A DNA stretch of 64,000 nucleotides from Erythroxylum novogranatense (GCA_029891385.1 CM057228.1:31438214-31502213), one strand, 5' to 3'; counted from the stretch's first letter, positions 45,701-58,034 are shown. Made by a program: numbers and translations. The notes: generated by a model from the sequence alone, not told the origin.

Positions 45701-46395
45701 ATGAAAATTAACCCATCTAACTTTACCCATACCTAACTTAAGCTATTTTCACTAAAACCCATCCATAATTCCAAAAGAATTCATATTTCTCTTACCTTAA
45801 AGAGAGACCCACGAAAATCTACTCTTTGCTTCTAATGGAGGATTTCCCTTTCCTCTTCCTTTTTCCTTCTTAAAGGACTCTCCAATCTCTTCTAAAAAGC
45901 AAGAAATAATAAATCTCTAACCTCTTTTCTTCTCTCTTCTTCTTCTTGTTCTTCTTCTTCACCAACGAAAATCCCCTTTTTCTTTTCTTCCTTCTTGAAA
46001 TTTCGTAGGCCACCCTCTTAAAAGACTTAACTCATTTGCTTTATACTTAAAACCTAGCCTAAAACGACGTAGTTTTACTCATTCCCTTTAAACAAGTAAT
46101 TCTTGTATTCTTTCCTAACCTATACAATCATAAGCTTGGTCTTCCATTTAACTTCCTTCTTCATGTTTTAAAACAAGCTCAAAAGACCAATTTAGCCCTC
46201 CCTAAAAACCTTGAGTCTTTAAAACATAGATGATATACCTAAATTGCCCTCAAGCCATTTTATTCCTTTTAATTTCTAACAATTTACTCCACTCAAATTT
46301 AAACTTAATCCCTCATTTAATTTCCATTTCTTAAGAGCTAACACCTCAAAATAAGTTGGACAATACCTCAAAATAATTTAGACATGCTTAAATAA
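42766..46395 (-). mobile_element. LTR inserted in the 5' LTR of the chromovirus
   Basis: It is the reverse-oriented relative of 1-3014. The plus-strand left end is TGTTGGAACC. The right border is near 46343 (GAGCTAACA) or up to about 46395. Compared with the intact copy at 53756-53785, about 27 bp of target are missing and no TSD is visible, so the junction was altered. It has a TATA box (46039-46045), a donor (45790-45796), the conserved module (45110-45245) and a palindrome array (43457-43617). No coding sequence. Confidence 0.8.
43457..43617. repeat. Palindrome array, five copies
   Basis: 17-bp units start at 43457, 43478, 43529, 43550 and 43601, again 21 bp within twins and 72 bp between twins. 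The sixth expected site (43622) is lost. Confidence 0.9.
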
Positions 46396-47302
46396 ATAAA
46401 GCCTTCTCCTAACTAGTCGTTTGTGACACACGAGATCCAAAAAGTGGACTCGTTTCGTTCACGGTATAAACTTCGATTTTTTCATTTTATTCTACGGAAC
46501 CCTCGAGCCATTTGTTTATGCATTTGCATTTTGATGTGTTAAGTTATGATGAAATTAAGTATTATTCTTTGATATTAAATTATATTCGATATGTTTTATG
46601 TGATGATGTATTGAACTATAAGTTGTGAATGTTGAACTTACATTGTTGGATCAAGATAAGATGAGTATGCTTAGATGAATAGATGCATATATGTTTGATT
46701 GTGTGGCTCATTTCCAATGACTATAAATATATTAACCACTGAACTGTGTAGGTCAACCCATCATTTTCCCTCCTCAGGTGCAGAATGAGAAGATTAACGA
46801 TCCTTGCAAGGCATTCAGAAACTCCAATATAGCTAGAAATCTTTTGTACTAAGTTAGTGACTAATTTGGATAGCTTTATAGGCATATCAAACATGAGCAT
46901 CCTTTTGTATTTTGTATTAAGTTTGATGTGTGTGTTGATATGTAAGTAAAGCTTGTTCAAACATTGATTTTTTTTAGAAATGAGAATGAGAACTTGCAAC
47001 GTTACTTTTTCAATGACTATGTTATTTTTAAAGGTTAAGTATGATGGATGTACATATTCTTCTTTGATGAGATTGCCAATTATTGCTAGTATTATAATAG
47101 CATGTTAGAGTTGAAAAGATTGTATGTGATGAATATTTTGAGTTGAGATTCAAGAGTTAATAAGATGTATTTAGTAGTTAAATGGATATGAAGTGATATT
47201 GCATTATAAGGGGTGAATTTGGGGAGGTTATGAGAGAAAAATGATGCTAGAATGGATGTTGGAAGTGTTGGAGAGCCTTTGAAGGGGTTTGGGAATTCCC
47301 CA

Positions 47303-47482
47303 TATCCATTAAGTGGACATTAAGTCTGTTAAATATACCTTTTGGAGTCTAAAAAGACCCCCAGCCCAGTCCATGTCCATTAAATGGACATTAGGTCTGT
47401 TAAATGGTCCTTCTCAGGTCTGGAAAGCATCCCAGGCCTGTCTATGTCTGTTAGACGAACATGTATGTCCGTTTAACGAACA
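47303..47482. repeat. Palindrome array in the chromovirus 5' LTR, six copies
   Basis: Units start at 47303, 47323, 47374, 47394, 47445 and 47466. Twin spacing is 20-21 and the period 71 bp. Symmetry is eroded in several copies by C-to-T type changes. Confidence 0.85.
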
Positions 47483-47912
47483 TTCGCAGGATAGCTACAA
47501 TAAATTATGATTGTAACCTTCTAGAGGTCAAATCTCATTTAAGTTCTTCACAAAAGTTGTAGATCTAAAAGTCCTCTTTCAAACTATCTAAAAACAACAT
47601 CAATCCGACATCTGTAGTGAAAGTTATAGCAATTGCACCAAGACAGGTACCATGCAATTGAAGACATAAACATGTCGGATTCTTTTGGGCATAACTTCAT
47701 CATACGGCCTCCAAATGAAGTGATTCTTGAAGCAATGAATTCCTAACTCATTTTTTACCTTTTCACAAAAATTGATAGCCTTTGGTGTTAAATTGAAGAA
47801 GATTGATTCCAAGGAAATGATGGTTCATTGTAATAACCCTGCAAGGAAACTCGCTCACGTTTTATGACTCCGAAACAATTGTTGGGCTCTGAAAATGGAG
47901 CTCAACATCTTG

Positions 47913-47930
47913 TGGTATCAGAGCTAGGGC
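47913..47930 (+). other. Primer-binding site, initiator Met-tRNA
   Basis: TGGTATCAGAGCTAGGGC lies 5 bp after the LTR end, the standard chromovirus site. Confidence 0.9.
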
Positions 47931-48119
47931 TTTAAAGAGTCCTAGGCTTAGAATAAGTTGTGCTATGCATTATTGTGATATGTGATAAATTGGATGCATT
48001 GTGAATTGATTATTTGCATTAAGTGACATGCATATCATGCATACATATACAAAATAGGATTGAAATAAAATGTAAGCTAATCGTTAGTGTTTCTATTGAC
48101 GGAGTGAAATTTCACCTCA

Positions 48120-49371
48120 TAAAAGCACACGAGGAGTTTTGCAAGGATTGGTTGCACCTGAACCTCCACTAAGAGAGGACATTACGAATGAGTCTAGAGC
48201 CTCAGAACATGTTAAGGCTTCTGTAGGGCACAATATTGGGCCCTCTCGATCATAGACGCGGGAGTTGTTTGTTATGCCAGAAAAAATGTTTACCTTGGCC
48301 CTAAGATTATTTCAGGTATTTACTCATGCCTTTGTCCAAGCTATGGATCAGATGCCGCAAACTTCTGCTCCAGCCCCAGCTAAGAAGGGGAAACAATTTA
48401 ATAAGCTGAGGAAGTATAGAACAATGAACTTCTATGGAACCACGGATCTCAAGGAAGCTAAAACATGGTTGAGAAAGATGAAATGAATATTGGAGTAGAT
48501 GGATTGTGAAGATGACAAGAAGGTTGAATATATTGCGAGTTTGCTACAAGGGGATGCTCTGCATTGGTGGGAAAGTGTCCCGAGAAGTCAGATGAAGCCA
48601 GCAGTGTTGGCATAGAAGGACTTCCTGGTTGTTTATAAGAAGAAGTATCTGTCTGAAGTGTACATCCAGCAAAAGCATAGAGAGTTTTTGAGCCTCACCC
48701 ATTGGGAGATGAAGGTGACCGAATATGAGTGTCGATTTACACAATTGGCCCGATATGTAGCTGAGTTAATGATGAGCGAAGCAACTAGGTGCTGAAGATT
48801 TGAAGCAGAACTATACTTGGACGTCAGTGAAAAAGTGGTAGCACAGAATTTCTGCGACTTCCAACAGCTGGTTGAAGCAACATTGAGAGTAGAAAATGTT
48901 GAGAACATCAAAAGTGCGGTGAACAGAAAGAGAAAAGGGAGAGAATAGCTTAAAAGGGGATATGGTGCTCCTATGTCAGAGAGGAGTGTCAGGACTTTCC
49001 CTGCATAGTATGAGGAGAGAAGTAGTGGAGCAAGCAGGGCTAGAAAGATGAAAACTGTCTCACATCAAGTCTCAATGGCAGGAGGCAACAGGAGGGGAGA
49101 TGGGGATAAACCACCCATTCCTAAATTTGATCACTACAGAAGGTTTCATAGAGGGGAATGTTAGCGACTGACTGGAGCGTGCTTCAGTTGCAGGGTGAAA
49201 GGACATATAGCAAAAGAGTGCCCTCAAAATGCAAGACATGAGAGAAGTTAGATGCAAGTTTCAAAGAGGGCTGAGACAGTGGGACATAGGGTAATAATGG
49301 AAGTGGGCAGTTCTGAGGTAGTTAAGAGAGTAAACCCTCATGGGAGATTGAGGGGATAAGCACCAGCTAGA
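48120..49371 (+). pseudogene. Gag of the plus-strand chromovirus
   Basis: One frame with repeated stops reads F-N-K-L-R-K-Y-R-T-M-N-F-Y-G-T-T-D and W-L-R-K-M, then L-L-Q-G-D-A-L-H-W-W-E and Y-E-C-R-F-T-Q-L-A-R-Y, the capsid part. It ends with a C-x2-C-x4-H-x4-C knuckle, C-F-S-C-R-V-K-G-H-I-A-K-E-C, near 49177-49218. It forms particles and binds genomic RNA. The exact start is unclear; 47931-48120 looks like leader. Confidence 0.85.
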
Positions 49372-49935
49372 GTGTTTGCTATGATAAAAGAAGATGCAGA
49401 AACAGCTACGCAAGTCGTAACTGGTATGATTAAATTATTTGATAAGGATATTGTTGTTTTGGTTTATCCGGGTTCCACCCATTCGTTTATTTCATCAAGT
49501 AGAATAATGAATGGTAGAGAATTGACCCCATTGGATACTCCTTTTATGGTAAGTACTCCAATCAGCCAATTTATTATTATTAGTCAAGTCTATAGAGATT
49601 GTGAGATATATATTGGGGGAGAACAATTAGTGGTGGATTTGATGCCATTGAAGATGGGAGGATTAGATGTAATTTTGGGTATGAACACGTTAGAGAAGTA
49701 AAATGCTAACTTGGATTGCAGACAAAAGATTGTGGAGTTCAAAATTGGCAATGGTAATAAGGTGGTGTTTATGGGGGACAGGAAAGCAAGTCCGCCAAGA
49801 ATTGTTTCGGCTCTGACAGCAGAGAAGATGATGAGGAAAAGATGTGAGGCATTTTTGGCTTATGTGGTAGACACGAAGGCAGATAAAGGGAAGTTAGAAG
49901 ATATACTAGTGGTCATGGAATTACCGAATTTCTTT
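49372..49935 (+). pseudogene. Protease of the plus-strand chromovirus, active Asp lost
   Basis: The active site reads V-L-V-Y-P-G-S-T-H-S-F-I-S. The Asp expected before S/P-G-S is Tyr (TAT at 49465-49467), so the enzyme is dead. The second block G-L-D-V-I-L-G-M-N-T-L (49663-49695) is normal. A stop at 49699 and a frameshift near 49930 separate it from RT. Confidence 0.88.
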
Positions 49936-51390
49936 TCGAGGAGTTACCAAGACTACCGTCACCTAGTGAAATTGAATTTTCCATTGAGCTTCTTCCGAGA
50001 ACAATGCCAATCTCGATTCCACCTTATAGAATGGCTTCGAAAAAATTAAAAGAACTTAAGGAGAAATTGGAAGATTTATTGGAGAAAGGTTACATTAGGC
50101 CTAGCTCTTAACCTTAGGGAACTCTGGTCCTTTTTATGAAGAAGAAAGATGGATCGTTAAGAATGTGTGTGGACTATCGGAAGCTCAATCAGGTCACTAT
50201 CAAGAATAGATATCCGCTCCCGCGCATAGATAATTTTTTTGATCAGTTACAAGAGGTAAGAGTCTTTTCTAAGATAGATTTGAGATCAGGTTACCACCAA
50301 TTGAGGATAAAGGAGTCTGATGTGTCAAAGACTACTTTTAGAACACGTTATGTCCACTTTGAGTTCTTGATCATGCCTTTTGGGTTAACAAATGCACCTA
50401 CAGCCTTCATGAATTTGATGAATAGAGTTTTCAAGCCTTTTTTAGACCAATTTGTCATAGTCTTTATTGATGACATATTGGTTTATTCCAAGAATGACAA
50501 GGAGCATGAGGAGCATTTGAGGCTTGCTTTGAAGACATTGAGGAAGGAAGAGTTATATGCCAAATTTGATAAGTGTGAATTCTGGATAAGGGAAGTAGTG
50601 TTCCTTGGACATCTAGTTTCGAAAAAAGGAGTGCATGTGGATCCGAGAAAAATAGAAGCAGTTATGAAATGGGAAGCACCCAAGAATGTAGCCGAAGTGA
50701 GGAGTTTCTTAGGTTTGGTTGGATATTATAGGAGGTTTGTGGAGGGTTTTTCTATGATAGCAGCTCCATTTTCCAAACTGACAAGGAAGAATCAAAAGTT
50801 TGTGTGGACAGATGAATGTCAGAAGAGTTTTGAGGAGCTTAAGTGCAGATTGACGAGTACACCAATTTTGACTTTTCCTTCAAGTAATGATGGATACATA
50901 ATGTATAGTGATGCATCGAGGAAGGGATTAGGGTGTGTGTTGATGCAAGGAGATAAGGTGATTGCTTATGCTTCTAGGCAATTCAAGTCTTATGAGATAA
51001 ACTATCCTACACATGATTTGGAGTTGGCTGCCATAATTTTTTCATTGAAGATTTGGAGAGATTACTTGTATGGAGTCACTACTAGGGTGTTTACAGACCA
51101 CAAGAGCCCTAAGTACCTGATGAGCCAGAAAGAATTGAATTTGAGACAGAGAAGATGGTTAGAGCTCCTTAAAGATTATAATTTGATGATAGACTACCAT
51201 TCAGGAAAAGCGAATGTAGTAGCGGATGCACTGAGTAGGAAATTGGCTATGGCACATGTGGGGACAGTGTATCTTCCTTTGCTGAAGGAATTAACCAAAC
51301 TTAGGGTGACATTAAAACAAGCCGAATCTGGTTGTGTATTAGAAAATTTTAGAGTAAGGCCAACATTGAATAAGAAGATCAAGGAGTTGT
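49936..51390 (+). pseudogene. Reverse transcriptase and RNase H of the plus-strand chromovirus
   Basis: From 50136 the frame is open for 418 residues: [28 protein letters not shown], the catalytic F-I-D-D (50463-50474), and C-E-F-W-I. RNase H follows with Y-S-D-A-S, H-D-L-E-L-A-A, F-T-D-H-K-S and A-D-A-L-S-R, all acidic residues kept. Upstream, R-P-S-S is followed by stops at 50109. This is the best-preserved enzyme in the window; a TAG at 51390 separates it from integrase. Confidence 0.93.
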
Positions 51391-52502
51391 AGAAGCAAGA
51401 TGAGTATTTAAGCAGGCTTAGAAAAGAGATTAAAAGTGGTAAACCTTCTGAAATAAAGGTAAGGGAAGATGGATTGATGGTGATAGAAAACAGACTATAT
51501 ATTCCTGATATGCAAGAGTTGAAAGACAAGATTCTTGATGAGGTACATAATGCACCTTATGTAATGCACCCAGGAAGTACGAGAATGTATAGAGATTTGA
51601 AGGAGCATTTTTGGTGGAAAGGAATGAAGAAAGAAGTTACAAAATATGCTAAAAGATGCTTAGTGTGTCAGCAAGTCAAGGTTGAGCACCAAACACCTTC
51701 AGGCAAGCTTAAACTTTTATCGATTCCGGAATAGAAATGGGAGAAGATTACAATGGATTTTTTGATGGAATTGCCGAGGACTAGCAAGAAGCATGATGCA
51801 ATATGGTTGATTGTTGATAAGTTGACTAAGTCAGCACATTTCTTGCTAGTTAAACAGACAGATTTTTTAAATGCTTTGGCCAAAAAATATATAGATGAGA
51901 TAATTAGACTTCATGGGATCCCGAGTTCTATAGTCTCGGATAAGGATCCCAGGTTCACCTCTAGGTTTTGGGAAAGTTTGCAATAGGCTTTGGGCACAAA
52001 TTTACATTTTAGCACGACTTTCCATCCAAAAACTACATGGAATGATCACCTGCCTTTAATTGAATTTGCTTATAATAATTCCCATCACTCGGAGATCCAG
52101 ATGGCACCTTATGAAGCTTTGTACAACAAGAGGTGCAGAACTCCCATTTGTTGGGATGAGGATGGTGAAAGGAGGCTTTTAGGGCCTGAGTCGGTACAAA
52201 TCACAGTTTATAAGATTAAACTGGTGAAACAGAGACTTCAAGCAACTCAAGATAGAATGAAGAGCTACACAGATGTGCATAAAAAGGAGATGGAATTTGA
52301 AGTTGGAGACAAGGTGTTTCTTAGAGTTTCTCCATGGAAAGGAGTTTTGAGATTTGGTAAGAAGGGCAACCTTAGTCTAAGATACATAGGCCCATATGAG
52401 ATCATTGAAAAGATTGGGCCTTTAGCTTACAAGTTAGCTTTGCTAGCGGAATTGTCTAAGATTCACAATGTCTTCCACGTATCGATATTAAGGAAGTACT
52501 GA
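51391..52502 (+). pseudogene. Integrase of the plus-strand chromovirus, catalytic Glu deleted
   Basis: The HHCC domain is intact (H-N-A-P-Y-V-M-H-P-G-S, C-L-V-C-Q-Q; 51540-51675). The core has I-T-M-D-F and I-V-S-D-K-D-P-R-F, but near 52035 F-H-P-K-T runs straight into W-N-D-H-L-P-L-I-E-F. About 28 residues, among them the DDE Glu, are missing. Stops lie at 51732 and 51984. The C-terminal part (R-T-P-I-C-W, V-G-D-K-V-F-L-R-V-S-P, G-P-Y-E-I) is open to 52500. Confidence 0.9.
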
Positions 52503-52763
52503 TCAGATCCTTCATACATAGTTCAACCTTCAAAGGTTCAGTTAAGAGAGGATTTGCCATATGAGGAGCAACCATTGAAAATCCTAGATTCGAAGGAAAA
52601 TGTTTTGAGAAACAAGATTGTAAAGCTGGTTAAAGTCTTATGGAGGAACCATTCGACAAAGGAGGCAACATGGGAGCCTTTGGAAGCAATGAAGGAGAAG
52701 TATCCACACCTCTTCGTAGACTTAAGTAAGAATTTCGAGGACGAATTTTTTTTAGGGAGGAGA
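52503..52763 (+). pseudogene. Chromodomain of the plus-strand chromovirus
   Basis: The frame reads L-V-K-V-L-W-R-N-H-S-T-K-E-A-T-W-E-P, then K-Y-P-H-L-F and ends in acidic residues before the polypurine tract. Known role: it binds modified histones and steers integration to heterochromatin. A TGA at 52501 separates it from integrase. Confidence 0.85.
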
Positions 52764-52764
52764 A
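52754..52764 (+). other. Polypurine tract
   Basis: AGGGAGGAGAA directly before the TGTTGG start of the 3' LTR; primes plus-strand DNA. Confidence 0.8.
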
Positions 52765-52765
52765 T

Positions 52766-54801
52766 TGTTGGACCTCGAATTTTTTTATTATTATTGATTT
52801 TTTTAGCTAAGTCATTAAATTAGCAAGCATGAATACAAATTAGGAACTTGAAATTAGAATGAAGTGTTGGAATTAAGTTAGAATTAATATGGTGTTTAAT
52901 GGGTTAAGAGAGTTAGTAGTCTTGTTTTAAAAGAAAGAAGGGGTAAATATGGAAAGCCAAGTTTAATGAAGGCCAAAATGGGGAGAAAGCCTAATAAAAA
53001 GGCGCTTAGAAATAAGAAGAAGAAGAGAGAAACGTGGGAAAGAGAGAAGAGAAGAGAAAAAAACGTGAGAGAAGAAGAAGGAAAGAAGAAAATCGTGGGA
53101 GAAGCTAGGAAAGGGAGAAAAGAAGAAAAAAAGAAGGGAAATCATCTTGTCAAGGTAAGTTTATCTTCTTCATCTTTCTTTATTAGAGAAAGAGTTAGTG
53201 AGAGAGAATTTTGTGTAGAGAATGGTGTTGTATTGGAAGAAGATGATTTAAGGAAACCCATTTGATTTTAGGGTTTCTAAGCTAGGTTTTGGATTTTTTA
53301 ACTTAGATAGACCATAGTTAAGTTAATGATAAACCCAATTTAACAATTATTTCATTTGTTGTGATGTTGAAGTTTAAGGGTTTTATTGAATTGGAATTTA
53401 ATGAGAAATTGATTTATTTTAGGAAATCAAGAAAATCCTACCCAAGAGTAAGGGGAAGGCCAAATTGAGTTGGATTTTCAAGAGTTATAAGATAGGTAAT
53501 TTATTTATAGTTATTATGTAATGAGCAAAACGCCTTGTGTGTGTATTTTGTGCTAAAATGACTTGCTTTGAAATGTTGTGATGTGGAAATTGCATTATGA
53601 TGTATGAAATTTGATAAAAATTGATTTGTGAGTATGATTATATTATGCCTTGGAATTGTATCATGGCATTCTGATTAAATGGAAAGAAGAAAATGCATGA
53701 GAATATAAACTTGTGATTGATGGAATTGAGCATCAGATTTGATTGTATTTGGGCGAGAGAGGAACTATTTCGTAGTCATGTGCATGTCGACATAAAGCCT
53801 TCTCCTGGCTGCCCGTTTGTGGCACACGAGATCTAAAAAATGGACTTGTTTTGTTCACGGTGTAAACTTCGGTTTCTTCATTTTATTTTACGGAACCCTC
53901 GAACCATTTGTATGTACATTTGCATTTTGATGTGTTAAGTTATGATGAAGTTGAGTATTATGCTTTGAAGTTAAATTACATCCAATATGTTTTATGTGAA
54001 GATGTATTGAACTATAAGTTGTGAATGTTGAACTTACATTGTTGGATCAAGATAATATGAGTATGCTTATATGAATAGATGCATATATGTTTGATTATGT
54101 GGCTCATTGCCAATGGCTATAAATAGATTAGCCTCTGAGCTATGTAACTCAACCCATCATTTTCCCTCCTCAGGTGTAGAACGAGAAGATTAACGATCTT
54201 TGCAAGGCATTCAAAAACTCTAAGATAGTTATAAATCTTTTGTACTAAGTTAGTGACTAATTTGGATAGCTTTATAGGCATATCAAACATGAGCATCCTT
54301 TTGTATTTTGTATTAAGTTTGATGTGTATGTTGATATGTAAGTAAAGCTTGCTCAAATATTGATTTTGTTTAGAATTGAGAATGAGAACTTGCGAAGTTT
54401 CTTTTTGTATGACTATGTTATTTTTAAAGGTTAAGTATGATGGATGTACATATTCTTCTTTGATGAGATTGCCAATTGTTGCTTGTATTAGAATAGCATG
54501 TTAGAGTTGGAAAGATTGTATGTGATGAATCTTTTGAGTTGAGATTCAAGAGTTAATGAGATGTATTTATTAGTTAAATGGATATGAAGTAATATTGCAC
54601 TAGAAGGGGTGAATTTGGGGAAGTTATGAGTGAAAAATGATGTTAGAATGCATGTTGAAAGTGTTGGAGAGGCTTTGGAAAGGTTTGGGAATCCCCTATG
54701 TCCGTTAAACAGACATTAAGTTCATTAAACGGACCTTCTCGGGTCTAAAAAGATCCCCAGCCCAGTCCATGTCTGTTAAACGGAAATTAGGTCTATTAAA
54801 C
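52766..54801 (+). repeat. 3' LTR of the plus-strand chromovirus, truncated by insertion
   Basis: It aligns with 41758-42765 plus 46396 to about 47400. It stops inside the fourth palindrome of its array (54790-54806 expected). Its conserved module is at 53770-53860. The Lys/Glu-rich open frame at 52966-53265 is the purine-rich leader, not a gene. Confidence 0.9.
54699..54801. repeat. Palindrome array interrupted by the next element
   Basis: Units start at 54699, 54719, 54770 and 54790. The last is broken after TTAAAC at 54801, where the next LTR begins. Confidence 0.85.
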
Positions 54802-55404
54802 TGACGGACCCCGTTCCCAAAGCCCAACTTTCGTATTCCTGAAACCTTGCGCTTACTACATTGCAGTGCTATATGCTGTTGTTCCATAACAATGATGAGC
54901 GCACACTACCTAAACATCAAAATCACATAATGACTTGTTCATATCAATTATAGCTTAAAGCCTCACGTTCGTATAGAGGCAAGAATCACCTTAATCGGAG
55001 TTATATAACTCAAGATACACTCCAAAAACCTAAAAGAGTTCATACCTGAAACATGCTCTCTTAACCGACCCCTCACTTACTTTAATGTAAACTTCCTTAT
55101 TTCAACTCCAAATGATACCAAACTTTATGGAGTGGAAGTTATATGTCTTAGTAATCTATTGGTTTAAGTCTCACCTCAATTGGAGGTCGGATGAGGGAAT
55201 TATTCCCAAAAGGGTGGACTATGTTCATACCTAAAATCGAATTGAAACTGTCTTGGCGCGATTACCATAAAGTTTTATATAGATGTTGGATTAAGTTCGT
55301 TCTTAAACCATGAGAAAGAAGACATCTAGATCTACAACTCTCATGAATACCATAAAACGAGATTCGGCCTCTAAATAAGTCAAAAATCACCATTTTCCCG
55401 TGGC

Positions 55405-55586
55405 TGTCCGTTAAACGGACACACATGTCCGTTTAACGGACACGTTCTGGTGAAAGTGTACCAAATGCTTTGAAATTGTCCGTTAAATGGACATGCAAGT
55501 CCGTTTAATGGACATGGGCAGGCGAAAGAGTGTTTTTGTACCTGAGGCTGTCTGTTTAATGGACATTCATGTCCGTTTAACGGACA
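55405..55586. repeat. Palindrome array, six copies, period 72 bp
   Basis: Units start at 55405, 55426, 55477, 55498, 55549 and 55570. The 21-bp and 72-bp steps have no exception. Confidence 0.93.
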
Positions 55587-57703
55587 TCGAGTTTTTCCAA
55601 AACTCCACATCTTCAACCCAACTTCAAAATCACTTGTAACTATCACCTTTCAAAACTCATAACTTCTTATTCCTAGCTCCAATATGTGCATACTATACCT
55701 CCATGGAAAGATAACAAGATGAACTACAAATCTCATGAAGGATGCAAAAGTTAACTCCATCATTTATCGAGGTAAAAACTCATTCGAATGCACTGCTCTG
55801 ACAATGACCAATGAAACAGTGGAAAGACTACATGAACGATGAATCGATATAGGTTTTACCCCATAAGTTTTTACACCTAACTCCAAATGAGGCAAATCAT
55901 ACACCATTGGAAAGGTCTAATCTTAAGCAACAATCTTCAAGAAGATCTCTCAACTCAATTCAATCTCTAAGAGAGTCTAAATCACCAACAAAGGTTTGTC
56001 AAATTTTACCAAAAATTTGACAACACCTCCTTTAAAAGTTCACTATCCAAACTTCAATTCAATTTGATCCAACTCAAGTACCTGCATCAAAACCTCTATC
56101 TTCAATCTCTCACAACACACACCCATCCAATATCCCAAAAGATCAACTTCAATAGCAACAACACACTCCTAGCATTCTAATCATATCCAAACTATAACAC
56201 AATTACATTTCCCCCTTTCTTGTCAAATTCAAACCATACAATGATGCAATTGTTTTAAAACATGTATGAATTGTACAAAATACATTAGAACTGAACATTC
56301 TTGCATTCATATGAAAATATGAGTTATTACAAGGCTTTAGAGGGCATTTTAAGCCACTACATCAAATCCCAAAATACAAGCTTGCAAAAGCATCACTTGC
56401 CCAAAATGCATCTAAAGCATTGATTTACAAAAATTAACTTGAAATACAAAAATTATCCATTTCTGGAGCAATGCCTTTAAGCTCGATGGTCGATCTCGTG
56501 CTCCTCACCTGGAGATGGGACGGAGTTGGAGGGGATGAGCTTACGCTCGTGGGTAACATGTTTATATTTATGCAAATAAGCTGAATTTATTTCATTATCC
56601 ATATTGCTAGCAAATCTCTCATTAAACAGTCATACAACTTTGCATTCATAAATTCATCAAGCTAAAAGCATAACTTTCATGATTCATGCATCTATCATTC
56701 TTGCAAATACATGCTAACACATAAACAAATAGCTAATGGTTCGGTAAGATAAGTCCACAATAATTGACGAACTACACAAGTGTAGTCGTATGCTGAGGAG
56801 TCCAAAAAGGAAAATCCTTGCCACAATCGGGCAGGCGAGCAAAGCCTATACTGGTCAACGTGCACGTGACTCTGCTGGGTGGACTTAATTACCCACATAA
56901 CACAAATTCATGCATCAAAATCTGGACTTTTCTTGTCCACTGGCTGATTTCTGAAAATGGTTTTTTCATGCATCCAAATAGCTGATTTTTGAAAAATGTA
57001 TTTCATGCTTAACTCACATTTCATGATTTCACTAATATTCATCCTCATTCCATTCATGAACTTGTCAAGCAATATCAAGCAATGTCATATACTGTTCAAA
57101 CTCTCACATAATGGCAATCATAAATCAATTTATACACAATCAAAGCTCAATCAATGCTCATCCCAAGGTAGTTGGAAAATATTAATTTCATTAGTTGAGA
57201 TAGTATTTAAAACTTACTAACATAAAGATAAAAATGAAACCCACCTTATATCTTGCTTAATCCTTGCTTAGGAGTGCTCTTCTCCTTGCTCTTGTCCTCT
57301 CTCTTGCTCTACTTCAAGAGAAACAAAAACCCATTTCAACATAACTTCAATTGAAAATCTACATAACCTCTTACATGAAATTAACTTCAAAATCACTAAA
57401 CCCACTTCATTTCTAAGCTTTCTACACCATAACCTAACTAAAAGCTAACACTTAAAATCATGACTTACCTTGGTTCTTGACTCAACCAAAGAGTTTCTTG
57501 GTTCAAGGTGTAGCTTAGCTCTTCCTCTACACTTTTCCTTCTTGAACTTTCTTCAAACACTCACTTAATCTCTTGGAAACTCAAGACCTAGCCAAACTCT
57601 TCCTTTTTCTTCTTCTCCCTTCTCCTTCCACGAATTCTCCCTCTCTCCCTCTAAATTTTCGTAACTTCCCTCTCTTCTTCTACTAACCCACTTAATTCCT
57701 TCT

Positions 57704-57711
57704 CTTTTATA
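57704..57711 (-). promoter_or_regulatory. LTR TATA box (TATAAAAG)
   Basis: It precedes a purine-rich leader on the minus strand and the GTAAGT donor. Confidence 0.55.
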
Positions 57712-58004
57712 CTACTTACTAACTTACTTAAGCCTATAGGCCTAAAGCCCAACTCACTTCTTCTTCCTTCCTTCTTATATTCTCTTTAAACTACTCAAGC
57801 CCTTTTATCTTTTAAGCCCATCTTATTTCCTTTCCTTTCCTACCTCATTAAGGCCCAACTAACATATTTAATCTCATTAACTCACCACCTAACTCTTTAA
57901 TGCTATCACATACTAATTAATGTCAACTCAATTAATGCTAACATAACTTACTCAATTAATCTAATCATGCTTAATTTTAAAAAGAAAAAAATTTGGGGCT
58001 AACA

Positions 58005-58034
58005 TTTCTCCCCCCCCCCCCTTTAAGAAATTTC
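58005..58034 (-). other. Polypurine tract
   Basis: On the minus strand AAATTTCTTAAAGG leads into an uninterrupted G run and GAGAAA, directly before TGTTAGCCCC. Confidence 0.9.

Larger units (their letters stand above)
41758..47907 (+). repeat. 5' LTR of the plus-strand chromovirus
   Basis: It starts TGTTGGACCC and ends GAGCTCAACA. Without the inserted LTR it is about 2.5 kb. It aligns with 52766-54801, including the purine-rich leader, GTAAGT donor (42149), TTTTAG acceptor (42420) and palindrome array (47303-47482). Confidence 0.9.
41758..54801 (+). mobile_element. Chromovirus (Tekay/Del-like), interrupted in both LTRs
   Basis: 5' LTR 41758-47907 (with a 3.6-kb insertion), Met-tRNA primer-binding site, gag, protease, RT, RNase H, integrase, chromodomain, polypurine tract and 3' LTR 52766-54801. 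The 3' LTR is cut by the next chromovirus. It inserted into the Athila-like element after CTATTAC. All ORFs carry stops or lesions, so it is inactive. Confidence 0.9.
54802..58004 (-). repeat. 3' LTR of the second chromovirus (3.2 kb)
   Basis: On the minus strand it starts TGTTAGCCCC after the polypurine tract and ends GGGGTCCGTCA. It holds a TATAAAAG box (57704-57711), a GTAAGT donor (57462-57467), the conserved module (56760-56880) and a palindrome array (55405-55586). Confidence 0.9.

Noticed and set aside
47913..47930. tRNA-like sequence
   Set aside because: Only the complement of a tRNA 3' end is present and no cloverleaf surrounds it, so it is a primer-binding site. The same holds at 6828, 12332, 28189, 31164 and 62807.
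52966..53265. Lys/Glu-rich open frame
   Set aside because: It is the purine-rich leader of the 3' LTR. The equivalent part of the 5' LTR is not open.
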